This document shows, piece after piece, positions 33,929 to 45,884 of a DNA stretch of 64,000 nt. The notes under the pieces are model-generated. The model had not been told where the DNA came from. It saw only the letters and a program-made list of their open reading frames with translations, and did not search any database. Each line of letters opens with the position of its first letter. The first letter of the stretch is position 1. This stretch comes from Calycina herbarum (lineage: Eukaryota; Ascomycota; Leotiomycetes; Helotiales; Pezizellaceae). The DNA lies in NCBI GenBank assembly GCA_001414485.1, contig LLEY01000242.1, positions 1 to 64,000 of the forward strand, read 5' to 3'. Both the position numbers and the translations under genes were made by a program.

Positions 33929-35502
33929 TTTTCTCGAGTCTAGGGCGGATACCCGAGAGAGAAACCGAGAGGGATCTCATTGTTCTTATTTTATCACTGC
34001 TTCTAGGCATCATCAAGTTCTCCCCTGCTATTGCAGGATGCTGCATGCTTGGCAGGCAACATGAATCCAACAGAGGAAACTTCACATGTAAATTAAACGA
34101 GAGCTTATCATATTGTAACCGTCGCGTACTTCTTATTGGCTCTACCTTGGGCCACGGGGCCTTCTGGGTTTCCCCCAGTTATGAGTGGTTCTATTTACAA
34201 GACGTAACGCGAAGAAGTGAAAATAGAAGAATGCATGCATCAAGCCTCCTATTGGTTGCTTTAGACAAGTTCTTCTCACTCGCCAGTAATATTGAAAGTC
34301 TCGCTGCAGTAGGACTTGCTGCATGCTGCGGAGATAGTGTATCCGGTGATATTTTACAACGAAGCTCTCGAGGAGGATTATTTGATGGAAATGATGAATT
34401 AGGTGAGCCAAGCCGAGCTCAGGTTACTTTGCAGCATATAACAGGGGAAAAGGAAAAGGGTACCCCACAGGACATATCCAGAATGATATTGTTGAGTTGG
34501 AAATGACACAAAAGTCATTGATTGATTCTGGAACTGGGAGTAGCTACGTGGGCCTTATATATAGGGAAAGTACAAGTGATCATACGATGATCATACCATA
34601 ACCATATGATGAACGAGCAAGTCAGGTGACATATTAGATCCAGTACAACAGATATTATTTAGAAGAAAATTCAAATCCCAATGAAGAGACTTTCAACTGC
34701 TGCCTCTTCTGTCGAATCAAATCCTAAGGGCTACCCATGGGACTTTACTTATACAATCTGCGATTTGAAGGTTAATTGCCCCTGCTTAGGGCCTGGCTTT
34801 ATATGCATACAAGCCCAAGATTATAAATTACCTGTATAAAGGCGGGACGAGCTCCCGAGTTCCGGGTCCTCATAGCAAATAATTTTGTATCTTTGTATGA
34901 TGCCAAGGAATCAAGTGCAAAAGCAGTAAGCTACAGTGGAAATAGTATAGTGTGGGGGGGGGGGGGGGGGGGTAGGGGTGGTTAAGCTGGTCAGGCAGGA
35001 CAATTTACTATTACTGTGGTTTCAACTGACATTAAATACATATCTGCCATCGGTACGCAAGTAATCAAGACGAAATCCAAAAGCTGGGGACATCAATTAG
35101 CGCTAGGCCAAATGAAGATTAGTTAGCAACGCGGAGTACAGAGTTTGGGGTCTCGCCAAGTAGTCGAGATCATGGCCGAGGCATTGTCCAGGACACAACT
35201 TACGCAAAAAGTGGTTTAGCCGAACTGGCATATCTTCAGCTCCTAGAAACTAATCCAGACTGTTGCGCCAACTCCATGCTTAGGAGGGAATTTGCAGTGG
35301 AAACAAGTCAGCGAGAAACAATCAATTATACAAATTCCTTTGCTGACACTGAGTTCGAGGGGCTATACATAATAGAAAGTATGTTCAGAGCAAACAGGAA
35401 ATACTAAATCTAGGATCTTATATCAACAATTTAGCTTGGCCACTCTCTCACTCAGCGACTGACTTCTCCTGCAGCTATAAACAACGAAGCCTCCCCTCCC
35501 GC
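33929..35502. other. gene-poor stretch with 19-G tract
   Basis: A plus-strand frame of 153 codons at 34045-34506 (contains FFSLASNIESLAAVGLAACC) lacks support beyond length. A run of 19 G at 34954-34972 could form quadruplex structure. Nothing else recognised. Confidence 0.3.
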
Positions 35503-35899
35503 TCAGCCATTGAACCCAATGATAAACTTCATCGTACTAAGGCTCTCTTCAAAGAGTACTGGCTTCTCTTTCAAAGCCAAAGCATACGCTGTACCTAGAA
35601 TATTCTGGATCTAATGACTGTTAACCAAGGAGAATAGAGATATGCTATATATGATCCCTACCTGCCGCCTATTGCTAAGTTGCTCCTCGGAGAATCTTCT
35701 CAGTAGTTAGGTCTGTGAGATCACTCGATTTATTGACGGTCTGCTGGAGGATCCCGGCAATCGATGGGTCTGTGGATGGATTATGGGAATAAGCCTCTCA
35801 AGGTTTGTCATCAACTTTGGACGACTCGGACGGCTTCGGCTGCTCAAATGATGACTGATTCGGGATTTTAGGCGGGCTTGTTGTCTCTGTTGGAGCCAT
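35503..35899 (-). pseudogene. small two-exon gene, 109 codons, three in-frame stops
   Basis: Exons 35899-35662 and 35594-35503 join in phase across a 67-bp intron (GTAGGG/CTAG). The frame starts MAPTETTSPPKIPNQSSFEQ and ends KPVLFEESLSTMKFIIGFNG then TGA. It is interrupted by TGA at 35798-35800 and TAG at 35675-35677 and 35669-35671. The two TAGs flank a CAA, as if a Gln run had been hit. The first part is Pro/Ser-rich and the middle helical (SIAGILQQTVNKSSDLTDL). No family recognised. Confidence 0.55.
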
Positions 35900-36440
35900 T
35901 GTGAAAGTGGAGGGTTGGTAAATAACCCTGATAAGATATGTAGAAGTGTAAAGCTTCATAAGATACTTGAAGAATTGGGAGGAACAAAAAGGCGAATGAT
36001 TAAACTTGAAGGGAAATTCGCACCTTTATATACATTGTCTTTTGGAACGCTATGTGATGTAGGCATAAGCCTATGTGAGCTGAGACATGATGGGGGTACT
36101 GCAATTGGCTGGCATTCCTATGTACTATTCACAGTTTACTCATTTGTTTACTTTACATTCAACGCCCCTCAGTCACACGTGACTTCCATATTAGGCTAGA
36201 TCCAAATCCACTCACCAAAATATCTGGTATACGAGCGAAATTTTACGTTTTGCCCCACCATGAGGCTATCGCGACCGTCAACCGACTTTAGCTGGTGAAC
36301 GATTCTCGCCCGCTCTTTAAGAGCCGCATCCTTCTGATCTGTCCTTCCGGGCCCCTCTACCGACATATAACTTCTTATGCAGAAACTCTTGGATAAACTG
36401 CATGCATCTTTCTGACCGTCCACGATATCTCGTAACTGTG
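35900..36440. other. intergenic
   Basis: Separates the minus-strand small gene from the plus-strand gene at 36441. A 94-codon plus frame (35915-36199) is unconvincing. Presumably holds the promoters of both neighbours. Confidence 0.3.
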
Positions 36441-37043
36441 ATGTCCTCGAGCAGTGGCGCTGACCGTTCGGTTGCCCAAACTGTGCAGGCGGGCGACAAA
36501 GTCCAGGGACATGTCAAAAGTTTGATGAATTGTTTCGATATTGATTGCATACCGGAAGGAGAAGGTTGGTCAGAGGTAGAATGTAAGGATGATGGACCAA
36601 AATTGCTGGAGGAAGTCAGGGAGGAGTTCAAAAAGGAGTTGAATCAGTCTCAGAAGGTAGAGAATAATACCTCAATAAAGATCCTACGCTAACTAGTCAA
36701 TGTCCTGCAGATTACCGATATCGTCGACGCGCTCGTCATTACCCCTATCAAGTTCTCTAGGAGACAATATTCTTTGACACGCCCCTTGCAATTACTGGTG
36801 TTTCAGAGCGGGTGGTCGTATTTGGGGGAGCACTGCATAGTGTTGATTCCCGTCACGATGTCCAGCGTCATCGAGGCAACTATCGAACAACGAAAAAGTA
36901 GACGCAGGACGACCTTTACATTTACGTCGAGTTCTGAGGTTATGATTGCAGGGGATTGTCAAATATGGATTCCGGGCGAATGTAAGGTTGTGTGCGCCCT
37001 TCTCGGCATAAAAATCCAGGAAAAGGAAAAGGATAAGCGATGA
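36441..37043 (+). CDS. hypothetical protein, 182 aa, two exons
   Basis: Exons 36441-36656 and 36711-37043 join in phase across a 54-bp intron (GTAGAG, CTAAC, CTGCAG), ending TGA. It starts MSSSSGADRSVAQTVQAGDK. The first exon is acidic and helical (LLEEVREEFKKELNQSQ). The second has SWSYLG-like hydrophobic strands, EHCIVLIPVTMSS, and a Lys/Glu-rich tail. An in-frame ATG at 36402 (MHLSDRPRYLVT) is an alternative start. No internal stops. No family recognised. Confidence 0.65.
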
Positions 37044-37148
37044 AGGTCATTAGGAAGGATCATGCAGGTTGCATCATTATATTCTCTGTCTATTTTTAGT
37101 ATACAATCCTCCTTTACACTATAATGAGGTTTATGCTTCGAGTACATC

Positions 37149-39198
37149 TCACAGGTTCCATTCTATGCCATCGACGTCGAGAGGGCCACCGCCCACAGGC
37201 TCCCATTCTATGCCATCGATGTCCAGGGGGCCACCGCCCACAGGCTCCCATTCTATGCCATCGATGTCCAGGGGGCCACCGCCCACAGGCTCCCATTCTA
37301 TGCCATCGACGTCGAGCGGGCCACCGCTATCACCTTCCCATAAATGAAAAGGGTTTCCAGTCTCCGTTGCTCCCCCTCCTATAGGCTTTCTTACGTCCGG
37401 GCCTCCAACAATACTCTGGGGGGTATTGTTGACCGTAGCTTCTAGATTTGAGTCTGTGGGCATGTCGGAGCTGTCAGACACGTCAGGCGGCGCGCAAAGA
37501 TGGCTCCCTTGTGCTATCAAAATATGATGTTGGTTGACGGTTGGTATGGGTTGTGCTCTGTGGACTGAAGAACGCGTGCCAATTGCAGACATGTCCGTGG
37601 CGGTAAGCGTATCCAGCGACGAATTTGATGCGTCCAGGTATTGTCCCCATCGATCTGAAGGTAGCGGAGGCAGCGTATGATCCTTCAAACTGCGTAAGTT
37701 CACCCTGGAGAATGAGCATCCTAGGCCCAGAGAGACGCATGTGTTTTTGTAACTATGCTCGTCTCTTGATCAGTGATAACTCGTAATATTCATATCAGAG
37801 CCTTATCACTTACTTAATGTTCAAAGCATAGCTAATAAGTCCGGCTGGATGAAACACGGGTGTGGCAGACGGTACGTCAGGTACCGTCATCTCCAGCGTA
37901 TCGATGACGCGCTGGACGACGTTCTTTTTAATGCTCTCAGATCGTTTGACAATATTGCTCAAGTTGTAATTCTTCCCTGGGAATAAGTTAATGGCTGCGT
38001 CAAGTGATGGAGCGTCGGACGTACTTGCTAAGGCTTCGTACACAAGAGCGGCTTTGGGTCCCCATGATGACCAGAGCCCATCAACAATCGAGTTGACCAT
38101 CCTCACAACTAGTACCCATCGAACTGTGGGCTCGCTAGCTTGAGAAGAGGAATCGCGAATGTGGCGTAGGCATGCAGCAATGAAGGAGCTCTTCCAGGCA
38201 ATCCCTTGGGCACTTCGAATGGTGTTCTTTGACTGATTCTTGAAGAATGTCTCTAGGCGCAAGGACCGTTCCTCAAGGGTGCCTTCAGCCTGCGCAATAT
38301 GGCCGTTGAAATCTGGTAGGATGTGGAGATCTTTGTTAATTGCCACATCGGTACTCACTTGCACTTGAAGTTGTCCTCTCTTCTTAATAGGGAACATCTC
38401 CTTCAGTCCTTTTTTAATCTTCTCTACAACTGACGCGACAGCCTTGTCTTCAGCCTCCTTCGAGACTGACTCGACAACCTTTGCGTCTGTGACTCGCTCA
38501 TCAACTGTGGCATTACCATCGACATTTCTTTCACCAATGCCATGATCGTCGTCATCGCCCTCGTCAGTTGTATCACAGCAGCTATTGCCGTTGGCATCCT
38601 CGGAGATATTCAATCTTCGACGTTTGATTCCGTGCGCAGGTCCATCGCTACCACCGTCTTCTCCTCTAAGACTCCTCTTACCATTTGAGACAGATCCAGA
38701 TTGTATATAGCAAACAAGAGCTAGTTCAACCTTCTTCGCACACTCGATACCATTCAGGAATGGTGTAGGGTTGGGAGGATCGCTGACGCGGCTGAACGTG
38801 TAAGCATAACACTATGGAGATAGTTTCTCGAAAACATACCAATATATGCTTGAGAAATCCCATTGAGTTGGTTGGAAATAGTAATCGTAAATTCGTTGTA
38901 CTTCGCCAGTGATATCCGCCGCCGGGGCAGTTTCACAACACCAGGTGTATCGAAAGCGACACCGAAAGAATTTTTGCTTTGGAATGTCTTGAAGCTCAAA
39001 GGGCGAAATAGATAACTGGACAGCCGCCCAGTGGTCGTTATAGTATACAGGAAAGTGAATACGTGTTGTACATTCCTTTGAGACTGCGCGGCGGGCAGGT
39101 GGTGAACCCTCTCCTTCAGTTTTGGTCTTCTCCTGGTCTATCAAGGAGATATAAATCGAATCGTCGCGGGAAATCGCCTGCAATCTGCCCTCATCCAT
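37149..39198 (-). pseudogene. Ulp1-like? two-exon gene with 15-aa tandem repeats and one in-frame TAG
   Basis: Exons 39198-37814 and 37752-37149 join in phase across a 61-bp intron (GTAAGT/CATAG) to 663 codons ending TGA, with a single TAG at 38812-38814 (KLSP then CYAYTFSRVSD). The N-terminal part RIHFPVYYNDHWAAVQLS resembles the His-Trp strand of Ulp1-type (C48) SUMO proteases, and NGIECAKKVELAL could sit at the Cys site. This is weak. The middle has a nuclear-type basic patch (HGIKRRRLN), an acidic run (DEGDDDDHG) and a helical region. The C-terminus has four 15-residue repeats (GGPLDIDGIEWEPVG). Stop suppression or pseudogene status is unresolved. Confidence 0.55.
37150..37330 (-). repeat. 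four 45-bp tandem repeats
   Basis: About four copies of a 45-bp unit (for example GCCATCGATGTCCAGGGGGC plus the next 25 bases) encode 15-residue repeats at the C-terminus of the minus-strand gene. The central two are nearly identical, indicating recent expansion. Confidence 0.85.
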
Positions 39199-39301
39199 AC
39201 TTCATATATTGAAGGGCGTACGTTGCATATGAAGTGAAAAGAGTAGTATGCCAAACGTTCAGAAAATGTGAGGGAACCTCTACGAGAAGCGAGAGCAGGG
39301 T

Positions 39302-39329
39302 AAGGACGCATTTTTCAAAATGCGTCCTT
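39302..39329. repeat. perfect 13-bp inverted repeat (hairpin) between divergent genes
   Basis: Arms AAGGACGCATTTT and AAAATGCGTCCTT with a 2-base loop, extended imperfectly by GCAGGG and CCCCTGC outside. It lies in the intergenic space between the minus gene starting at 39198 and the plus gene at 39751. It may be related in style to the CCCCTGC/GCAGGGG palindromes elsewhere. Confidence 0.6.
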
Positions 39330-39750
39330 GCCCCTGCGCCGTGGCAGGGATATGAAAGCAGCGACAGACAAGACAACCTTCTATCTCTAGCAATCCCTTC
39401 CAGACTTGTTCAAGTTCCCTTTGCGATTTGTCTGCTCGTGCCGGGAACTATGCCCCTGAATCCGAGCCGCGGACGTAAATTCGATCGATCAACGGCGAAC
39501 AAATGCTGAAGGCCCACAGATACACACAGCTCATAGCACAAATTTGATGGCATTACCGTTTCCTAGTAGGACGAATTTATACTCGAACACGGAATTTGGC
39601 TCGATGTCAGACAGGACGTGGAACTATGGGTAAAAGCGTGCGGATCAAGTTTAATACATAAGAAGAAGCTTGTAGAACGAGGCAAACCTGCATACGCCCT
39701 CATCATTTCTCATTGCTCACCGCTGTTACCCTGCGTTTTCTTCCCCGGTC

Positions 39751-42620
39751 ATGCTCGCCTCCTTTCACCCATACGAAACAGGGGAACTGGTCACGTCCGC
39801 TTCTTGCGACCTCTTACTGGGAAGTTCGCCTTACGCCTCGTCTTCAACCCTCTTCAATACTTCGTTAGCTAGGCCCAATTGCGTTGGCAGCACTTCACTG
39901 TGGGAGGAAGGAGCTCGCGAATTGCTCGGGACTACGAAAAACCCGGATACGATTCGACATATCTGCCGTCTCCCTTTTCGAGATCGAAAGATACCTCAGG
40001 TTACATTATCAGATCGGTGGGATTCTGGACTGGATTCCTTTTTGATATCCTTTGCTGCCGGAGCTCAATACAACGAAATCCTCGAGTGGACCAGAGATCG
40101 CAAGGCCAGGGAGCTTTTAAGGCTGCTACAACCAGCAGTCAGGAGGCCAGCTGTTTGGATGTGGTCTTGGACACCACCAACTTTTGCTTCCCAAGATCCT
40201 TGTGCGATCGCAAACAACTTCCATGATACTATCTACGCAGCAGTACACAGGGTCACTTTCCCAGAGTGGGTGAGCTACTTTCATGGACATGAAGAGTATG
40301 CCGTCACAAGTTTGTTATGTGGAGTTCGGAATACTCGCGAAATCCTTCATCAGAGGCTGACGGGGCTATCTCACCAGGAGAGAAACAAGTACTTTGAGGT
40401 CGAGGAGGTGAGTCTCTGTGACAGTACTCTCTGTAACCAGCTGTTAATGAAACTAACAGGAACTGCGCTCTCGACACCCTCTAGCACACTGGATTCTTGC
40501 CAGCAGCCTACAGCTCCGCTCCACCCAGCCCCAAGATGCCCTCGATTATCTCTTCCGTCCCATCTTGGACCTATTTGCAAGTAAGGACCCGGCTTATATA
40601 GTCAATCGATTTGCTGTTCTAGATATTCGGTTTACCCTCATGGCTGGAGAGGAAGGCAATTGGAGTAAACTTTCCACGGATTTTTCCTTTCTCGAAGGCA
40701 TCACTTGCAATAAGCTAATGGAATTGGCTGAGTCAATCACGGACACCGAGAGCAAGCTCTTTCGCAAATTTTCAGTCGATGATTTCCTCCAATATCGCAA
40801 GAAAACCCGCTTTAAGTATGGCAAGCAATGGTCAGCGTTAAGTGATGATGTCTTCGCATGTCTTACTGCTGACCGTAGCTTGATTGGGCGTATTACGAAG
40901 GTTGTAAAGGCAAGTGAACCTCTTCTTCTTTACCTGTTTTAACTAAGTCTAATAATTTCTAGCATCTTCGTCTCTTGCGGAACCAAAGCTCTTTGATAGC
41001 AGTGCTTGATAGCATCCGAAGGTCAAATATTCCTGCTATAGAGCTATCAGAGATATCGAAATTGTTTCGTCTCATCGACCCGCACAACAACTATGTCTTC
41101 TACCGGAAACAGTCATACAAGGAGTCCGACCCCGTGCTTCCGTTCCTACTTCCTTATTTTCAAGCGAGTACAATTGATCCTGTCAGCGGGCTGGTTGAAT
41201 TCTTCCGGGTTGTGCCATACTTTGAATGGAGACAACAGCGTGGCAGATTGGCCGAAGGGGAAAGTCATTTGTCACAGAAATTCCGGGAAGGCTTCGGCAC
41301 CGAAGAGCTTTGGACCACGTTGTACAACGCGTTTACGATGGTATCAGCTATGTTTATCCGTCTATGTAGTCAATGCATATTCAGGTACAGAACACAGCAT
41401 CCGGATATTGAGCAATGCTTGCAAGTTCCGAAGTCCTCAGCAAACTCTCTCCAATCGAGGTCGTCCAGAATTCGGCTTCTACGTTCTTCTTTTGCGGAAA
41501 TCCCTAAGGGCCAAAAGGGGAAGAGTAAACCAGCGGAGTTACAGGAAAATATTAGCGCCTGGTGGGACAAGCCCTCGAATATTCACAAACGGGTTTTCCG
41601 GGAGCCTCGATTGCGACGCAATCAAGCGTATTGCTGCAACTGCGACAGGAAACGCAAATACGATTGCAGAGATGTGTGCCCATGTCAACACGTTCGCAAG
41701 GGGTGCGACGCTTGTTTGCATGGGCCAAATTTGGCAACAGAACCATTGAATCCAGGAAAAATCCTCGCCCTCGACCAGTCCCAGGTTTCTCAATCAAATA
41801 CCGAAAGAATTAGAGCAAGTCTTGCCTTACAGAGCCTGTTGATACATACCTCAGTATCGTTCTCGGAGATCTACAGCGTTATCGGTCAGCTTTCATCTGA
41901 GGAATGTCGGCTTTTGTCGTGTACATGGGAAGAATTTTCACAGAAAGAGTTCTTCTATCGCTTCGCAGTAGGAGGAACAGGGGCTGAAGAGGAGGATATG
42001 AGAAAGGTAGTGGCTTTGTACAACCCAGGCCTGACAGTGGAAGAGCTCTGCAAGCTTTGGAATTGCCTCATTGTAAGTTGATCTGAACACGAGATACGAT
42101 ATCAAACTAATTTCCTACCAAGGAGAATATTAAGTCAAAAGTGAAGTTCCTAGCAGGAGATACTTGGGAAGCACAGAGAGATTTCTCTGTCGAACCAGTA
42201 AGTGCTTCTACGACAATTTTCTCCTACAAAATAAGTAACTATAGGCAGATCCCCACCCTAATCATTGAGGAGCAAGGTAGATATGAGGATGCTACCAAAG
42301 CCATCAAGCAACTAGTAGTTCCTCTGCTCTCTCATGATCAAATGATGCCTCCCTTCGTGACTTCTTGGACCGAAAGTCTTCTACCTGAACATCGGTTGCT
42401 CTTGTGTATTATGTTCCAGACATTCCCAAAGCCTGGGGAGCTGTACGATGTGTGCTTTAAGAGGAGAGAACCTGACTTACATCAATGGGAAAATATACAG
42501 AGGCAGTATCTTGTGTATATAGGGAAAGCGGCGACTTTGCCTGAAATACGCTTAACCTTGGAGACAATCCTAGGTCTGGTGTTTTGGTCAAGGATGCTGA
42601 AAGACCAAGGTCGCGACTGA
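39751..42620 (+). CDS. hypothetical protein, 887 aa, five exons, Cys-rich centre
   Basis: Exons 39751-40407, 40460-40909, 40963-42072, 42123-42197 and 42249-42620 join in phase to 887 residues and TGA. Intron 2 appears to use a GC donor (AAG|GCAAGT) with TAG acceptor; the other introns have GT donors (51-52 bp). The start is MLASFHPYETGELV. The centre (residues about 590-625) has a Cys cluster CCNCDRKRKYDC, CPC, CDAC, likely zinc-binding. The remainder is helical with many Leu and Trp. No family recognised. There are no internal stops, so it looks functional, in contrast to several neighbours. Confidence 0.78.
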
Positions 42621-43088
42621 CATATAAATGGGTTCTTTGACTTCTCTTTAGCTTTCAGTCTTTAAATCAAAATCATTCTAGCATGTCGAATATGTATTAA
42701 ATATCTCTTTTTACTTTGTATATAACATAATTTGACTAGTCTTTTCAACTGCTTCTATTTGCGTGCACGTAAGCAAAAGCTGCACTACCCGCTAAGTAAA
42801 TTTGAGAGACTAGACACTTGAACATCGCATGAGAAGGAGACCTACAATTCTATTTTGAGCGGTTACTATAGCCTTGTCCTATATCCTTTTCCGGGTCGGC
42901 AAGGAGAAACGAAAATCCTCTAAAATAGGTTTCTTGCCACAAAGCAAAAAGCGTTAGCAGATACGAGGCAAGAACCATTCTCTCAATACAAAAGGCAGGT
43001 TTTATCCCTTTCGTTGCTCATTATTCTTGTCCCTCTTGTGTTTAAGCTCTACGTCTTTTCAACCCTGTCTTCTGATTTTCAAACCACC
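42621..43088. other. intergenic
   Basis: No gene seen. AT-rich 3' flank of the 887-aa gene and promoter side of the next. Confidence 0.35.
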
Positions 43089-43516
43089 ATGTTCTCTAAC
43101 TGGACAGAGACGCAGTGTATGCACCTAAAAAAAGTGTTGGAAAAAGGGATGTCGCAACTTCACTTTATCATTGTAACTCCTTTGGAAGACTTTTCAAGTA
43201 AGTCTTTACTTATTTCTCTCTACAGATATTAATCCAAATAGGTGAATATAAGATCGTTCGTTCGACTGAGGAAAATTTGCAAACGTGGCTAAGCTTCTTA
43301 TCGACGGAAGGGTTTTCAGAGAAAGAAATAGGAGATATGGGACTTAATGATATCAATCAATGTGGAACCAGGAAGTGGGGTTTAGAGGAAACAACTCGAG
43401 CTATCATTGGTGTCTATGCAAGCAGTATGATCGAGGACGCTAAATAGAAGAGGATGAGGATGAAGTTAGTTCATGTGCTGCAATTGGGCGGGAAAGACGC
43501 TTCACGTGGTTATTGA
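43089..43516 (+). CDS. small hypothetical protein, 104 aa (or 127 codons if TAG is passed)
   Basis: Exons 43089-43197 and 43242-43447 join in phase across a 44-bp intron (GTAAGT, ATTAAT, ATAG). The start is MFSNWTETQCMHLKKVLEKG and a helical part is LQTWLSFLSTEGFSEKEIGD. The frame meets TAG at 43445-43447 and then stays open to TGA at 43514-43516 (KRMRMKLVHVLQLGGKDASR). The TAG may be the natural end or another CAG-to-TAG change. No family recognised. Confidence 0.5.
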
Positions 43517-44004
43517 CAGGGATGAGCAAGGAAAACAATATATCAAGGAATACGTACTATTGATATTGTAACCAGGGATCTGCCTCTTTTACAGAAATCT
43601 CACCTCTCAATGATTTTAATATACCTCATTCTTCTCAGTCAGCGTATAAAGAGGTCCAATAATTACTTGCATAAACAACATGTTCACATTTCCTAATTAG
43701 TTTACTATTGGAATCCCTTCACATAGTTCCTCAGCGTTGAATCCTGCTACAATTATATAAAGTAAGTTCCTGTTCTAATGTACTTTAAGACAAAGTAAAA
43801 TTCCACAAGACTTGAGATTCTCCCAAGGATGTTCACATTCATCGTCTTTCTTTCAGGAGCCGACTCGGACTTCTTACTCATTGCTATTCTTCTTGACCTT
43901 TGGTTCGGGGCTATCATCTACTTCATACCTTTCCAACTTTATCTGGACCGTAGAGCCCAGGCAGCAGAAGACCGTTCAACATCGGAGATTATTGCTTCTG
44001 ACAA

Positions 44005-45318
44005 GAACAAATAATTCTGAAACCTGCCTAGCTACTTGGTGCACTACCGTTGGATTGCTTGACTCCGCCCATTCGTTTAATAAAGGAGCCCGCTCCATCT
44101 CCGGAGTCAACATTATCTGCCTCAACATCTTCATTCTAGCTATTCTTCGACATTCCATACATTCCCTTCTTCCGGATCGCCTTATTACTTGTAGTCCGCA
44201 TTCGATTTCGCCGTATAAATCAGCAGTCTACAGACCAAATTTGTCGGAACGTTTGCCTCCACTACCTACACCCAGTAAGACAAAGCTATCTTTGCTATAT
44301 TCCCCGCTAATTGTACTTACAGTATTCAACCAAACGTCGAACTCAGATGATGTCGGCCTTCAATACGCCTTCTCTAGATGAGCTGCGACACCAACTTACG
44401 ACACTTGGCCCACAAACAGTTCACCTTTTCTTCCATTTCCGCGACGGGCAAGAGAATGGAATGAGAATCGACAACCCACTCTCATCTTCATACATGGATA
44501 CCTAGGAGTCTAGGGAAATGACTCTCGAATCATACAAGATTGTCACTTTTTCTAGCATGAGATTTCTATTCAACCCTACGAAGGATTTCCTTTACCCACA
44601 TTTTCCAATTCTCCGCAAGGAAATCTGGGAGAATTATTCCGGTACCTACCCAAACAGCATGTCTACAAATGCCGACAGCCACCAACTACTTCGTCAGTAT
44701 TTGTTAGATCTTGCCCCAGCTCTGGATGCGTTCAACAATGTCGCGGCGGAGAATCTGATTATTGATTTCGACTATATCTTTAACATTACCCCATTCTTTG
44801 TCTCTGACGCAGCGATGATACCACAGGTAGAGGGTTTAAAATCTCTCTATATCGATGCAAGGAAATATTTCACGGCAGAATATGCCTATACGTCTCTCCA
44901 TGATATCCTCTCTAGAACTGCTGATAAACAAGAAGTAAACCAAGAGACAGATAAACCCGCTGACGTGTTGTTACCTGACGTAAGAGATAACAATGTGATA
45001 GAGGTAAAGGCATGGTGTCTATTCAAAGAATATCGGCGAGCGAGATTTATCTTAGAGACTAAATACCATGATGAGGTGACGAATGAAACGTGGAAAGTTA
45101 GAAAAGAGGATGAAGGTGACATTATTGGTTGGCTTGCGCATTGGCATAATGCTTTTTTGGAGAGGGGCCAGGGGTGGACGGAGGATCGTTATGGGGAAGC
45201 GGAAAGGAAGAACAGATTTAGAATGAGTCTTGAGGAAAGATATGGTGTCGATATTGTTGAAATACTTCAAGAACTTATGGCGCGTGATGGGAGGTCTGGG
45301 GAGGTTGATTTTCTTTGA
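44005..45318 (+). pseudogene. unrecognised protein gene with three in-frame TAGs
   Basis: A frame open from about 44005 to 44274 is joined across a 48-bp intron (GTAAGA, GCTAAT, ACAG; 44275-44322) to 44323-45318, ending TGA. It is broken only by TAG at 44029, 44137 and 44503. Before the intron lies a hydrophobic segment FFRIALLLVVRI (possible membrane helix). After it come TVHLFFHFRDGQENGM, NLIIDFDYIFNITPFFV, ARFILETKYHDEVTNETW and WLAHWHNAFLERGQGW. An upstream 61-codon hydrophobic frame at 43829-44014 may be the first exon in another frame. No family recognised. Confidence 0.5.
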
Positions 45319-45884
45319 AATAGATATTGGTCCACTAGAGTCTGTTGCTTTGGGACTGAGCTATATAACTTATTACTTCCCACCAAACACCTGCTTTCAT
45401 GCGTTTGGCATCTTATCAACACCGTCTCTAGGTCTCGCATGATAGATACTAACCTAACTAACCGTCGCTCAAAACGAACTGTAAATTCACCAGACTTCAT
45501 CATCATCGACCTAGGAACTTGTTTCAAAATTGATCAAAAGATTCTAGGATCCCTTAATCTAATATAAACTAAAATTACGTATCTTTCTAGGCTCTGTCTT
45601 AGCTCCCCTAAAAATAACCTTGCTCTCAACAACTTGATTGGGAAGTTTCAGCCTTTAGTATATTATATTTAGCCTAAGGTCTCCCTCTTCTTAAGAACTG
45701 TTTAAATCTCCTTCTCATATATTCTTATCTTATTCTACAGCTCTATTAACCTGAGAAATTAGAAACCAGTAAAGGTTTGCGCTTGCCTCGCACCTTCATT
45801 GAACGAAAGAGAGTTACTTAGACAAGATGTCGGCAAGTATTCTAGCTCTAAAGTAAAAATATAGTATTCTAACGAGATAGGATA
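45319..45884. other. intergenic, AT-rich
   Basis: No coding signal recognised. Several CTAG-containing words and long A/T stretches. Confidence 0.3.

Noticed and set aside
37150..37330. CRISPR-like array
   Set aside because: Repeats are contiguous 45-bp coding units without spacers, in a eukaryotic gene.
37069..37384. Plus-strand frame with PPPTGSHSMPSMSRG-type repeats
   Set aside because: Antisense reading of the 45-bp repeats of the minus-strand gene.
43812..44381. 189-codon plus-strand frame
   Set aside because: Ser/Thr/Leu-rich shadow of the exon structure better explained by another frame joined at 44274/44323.
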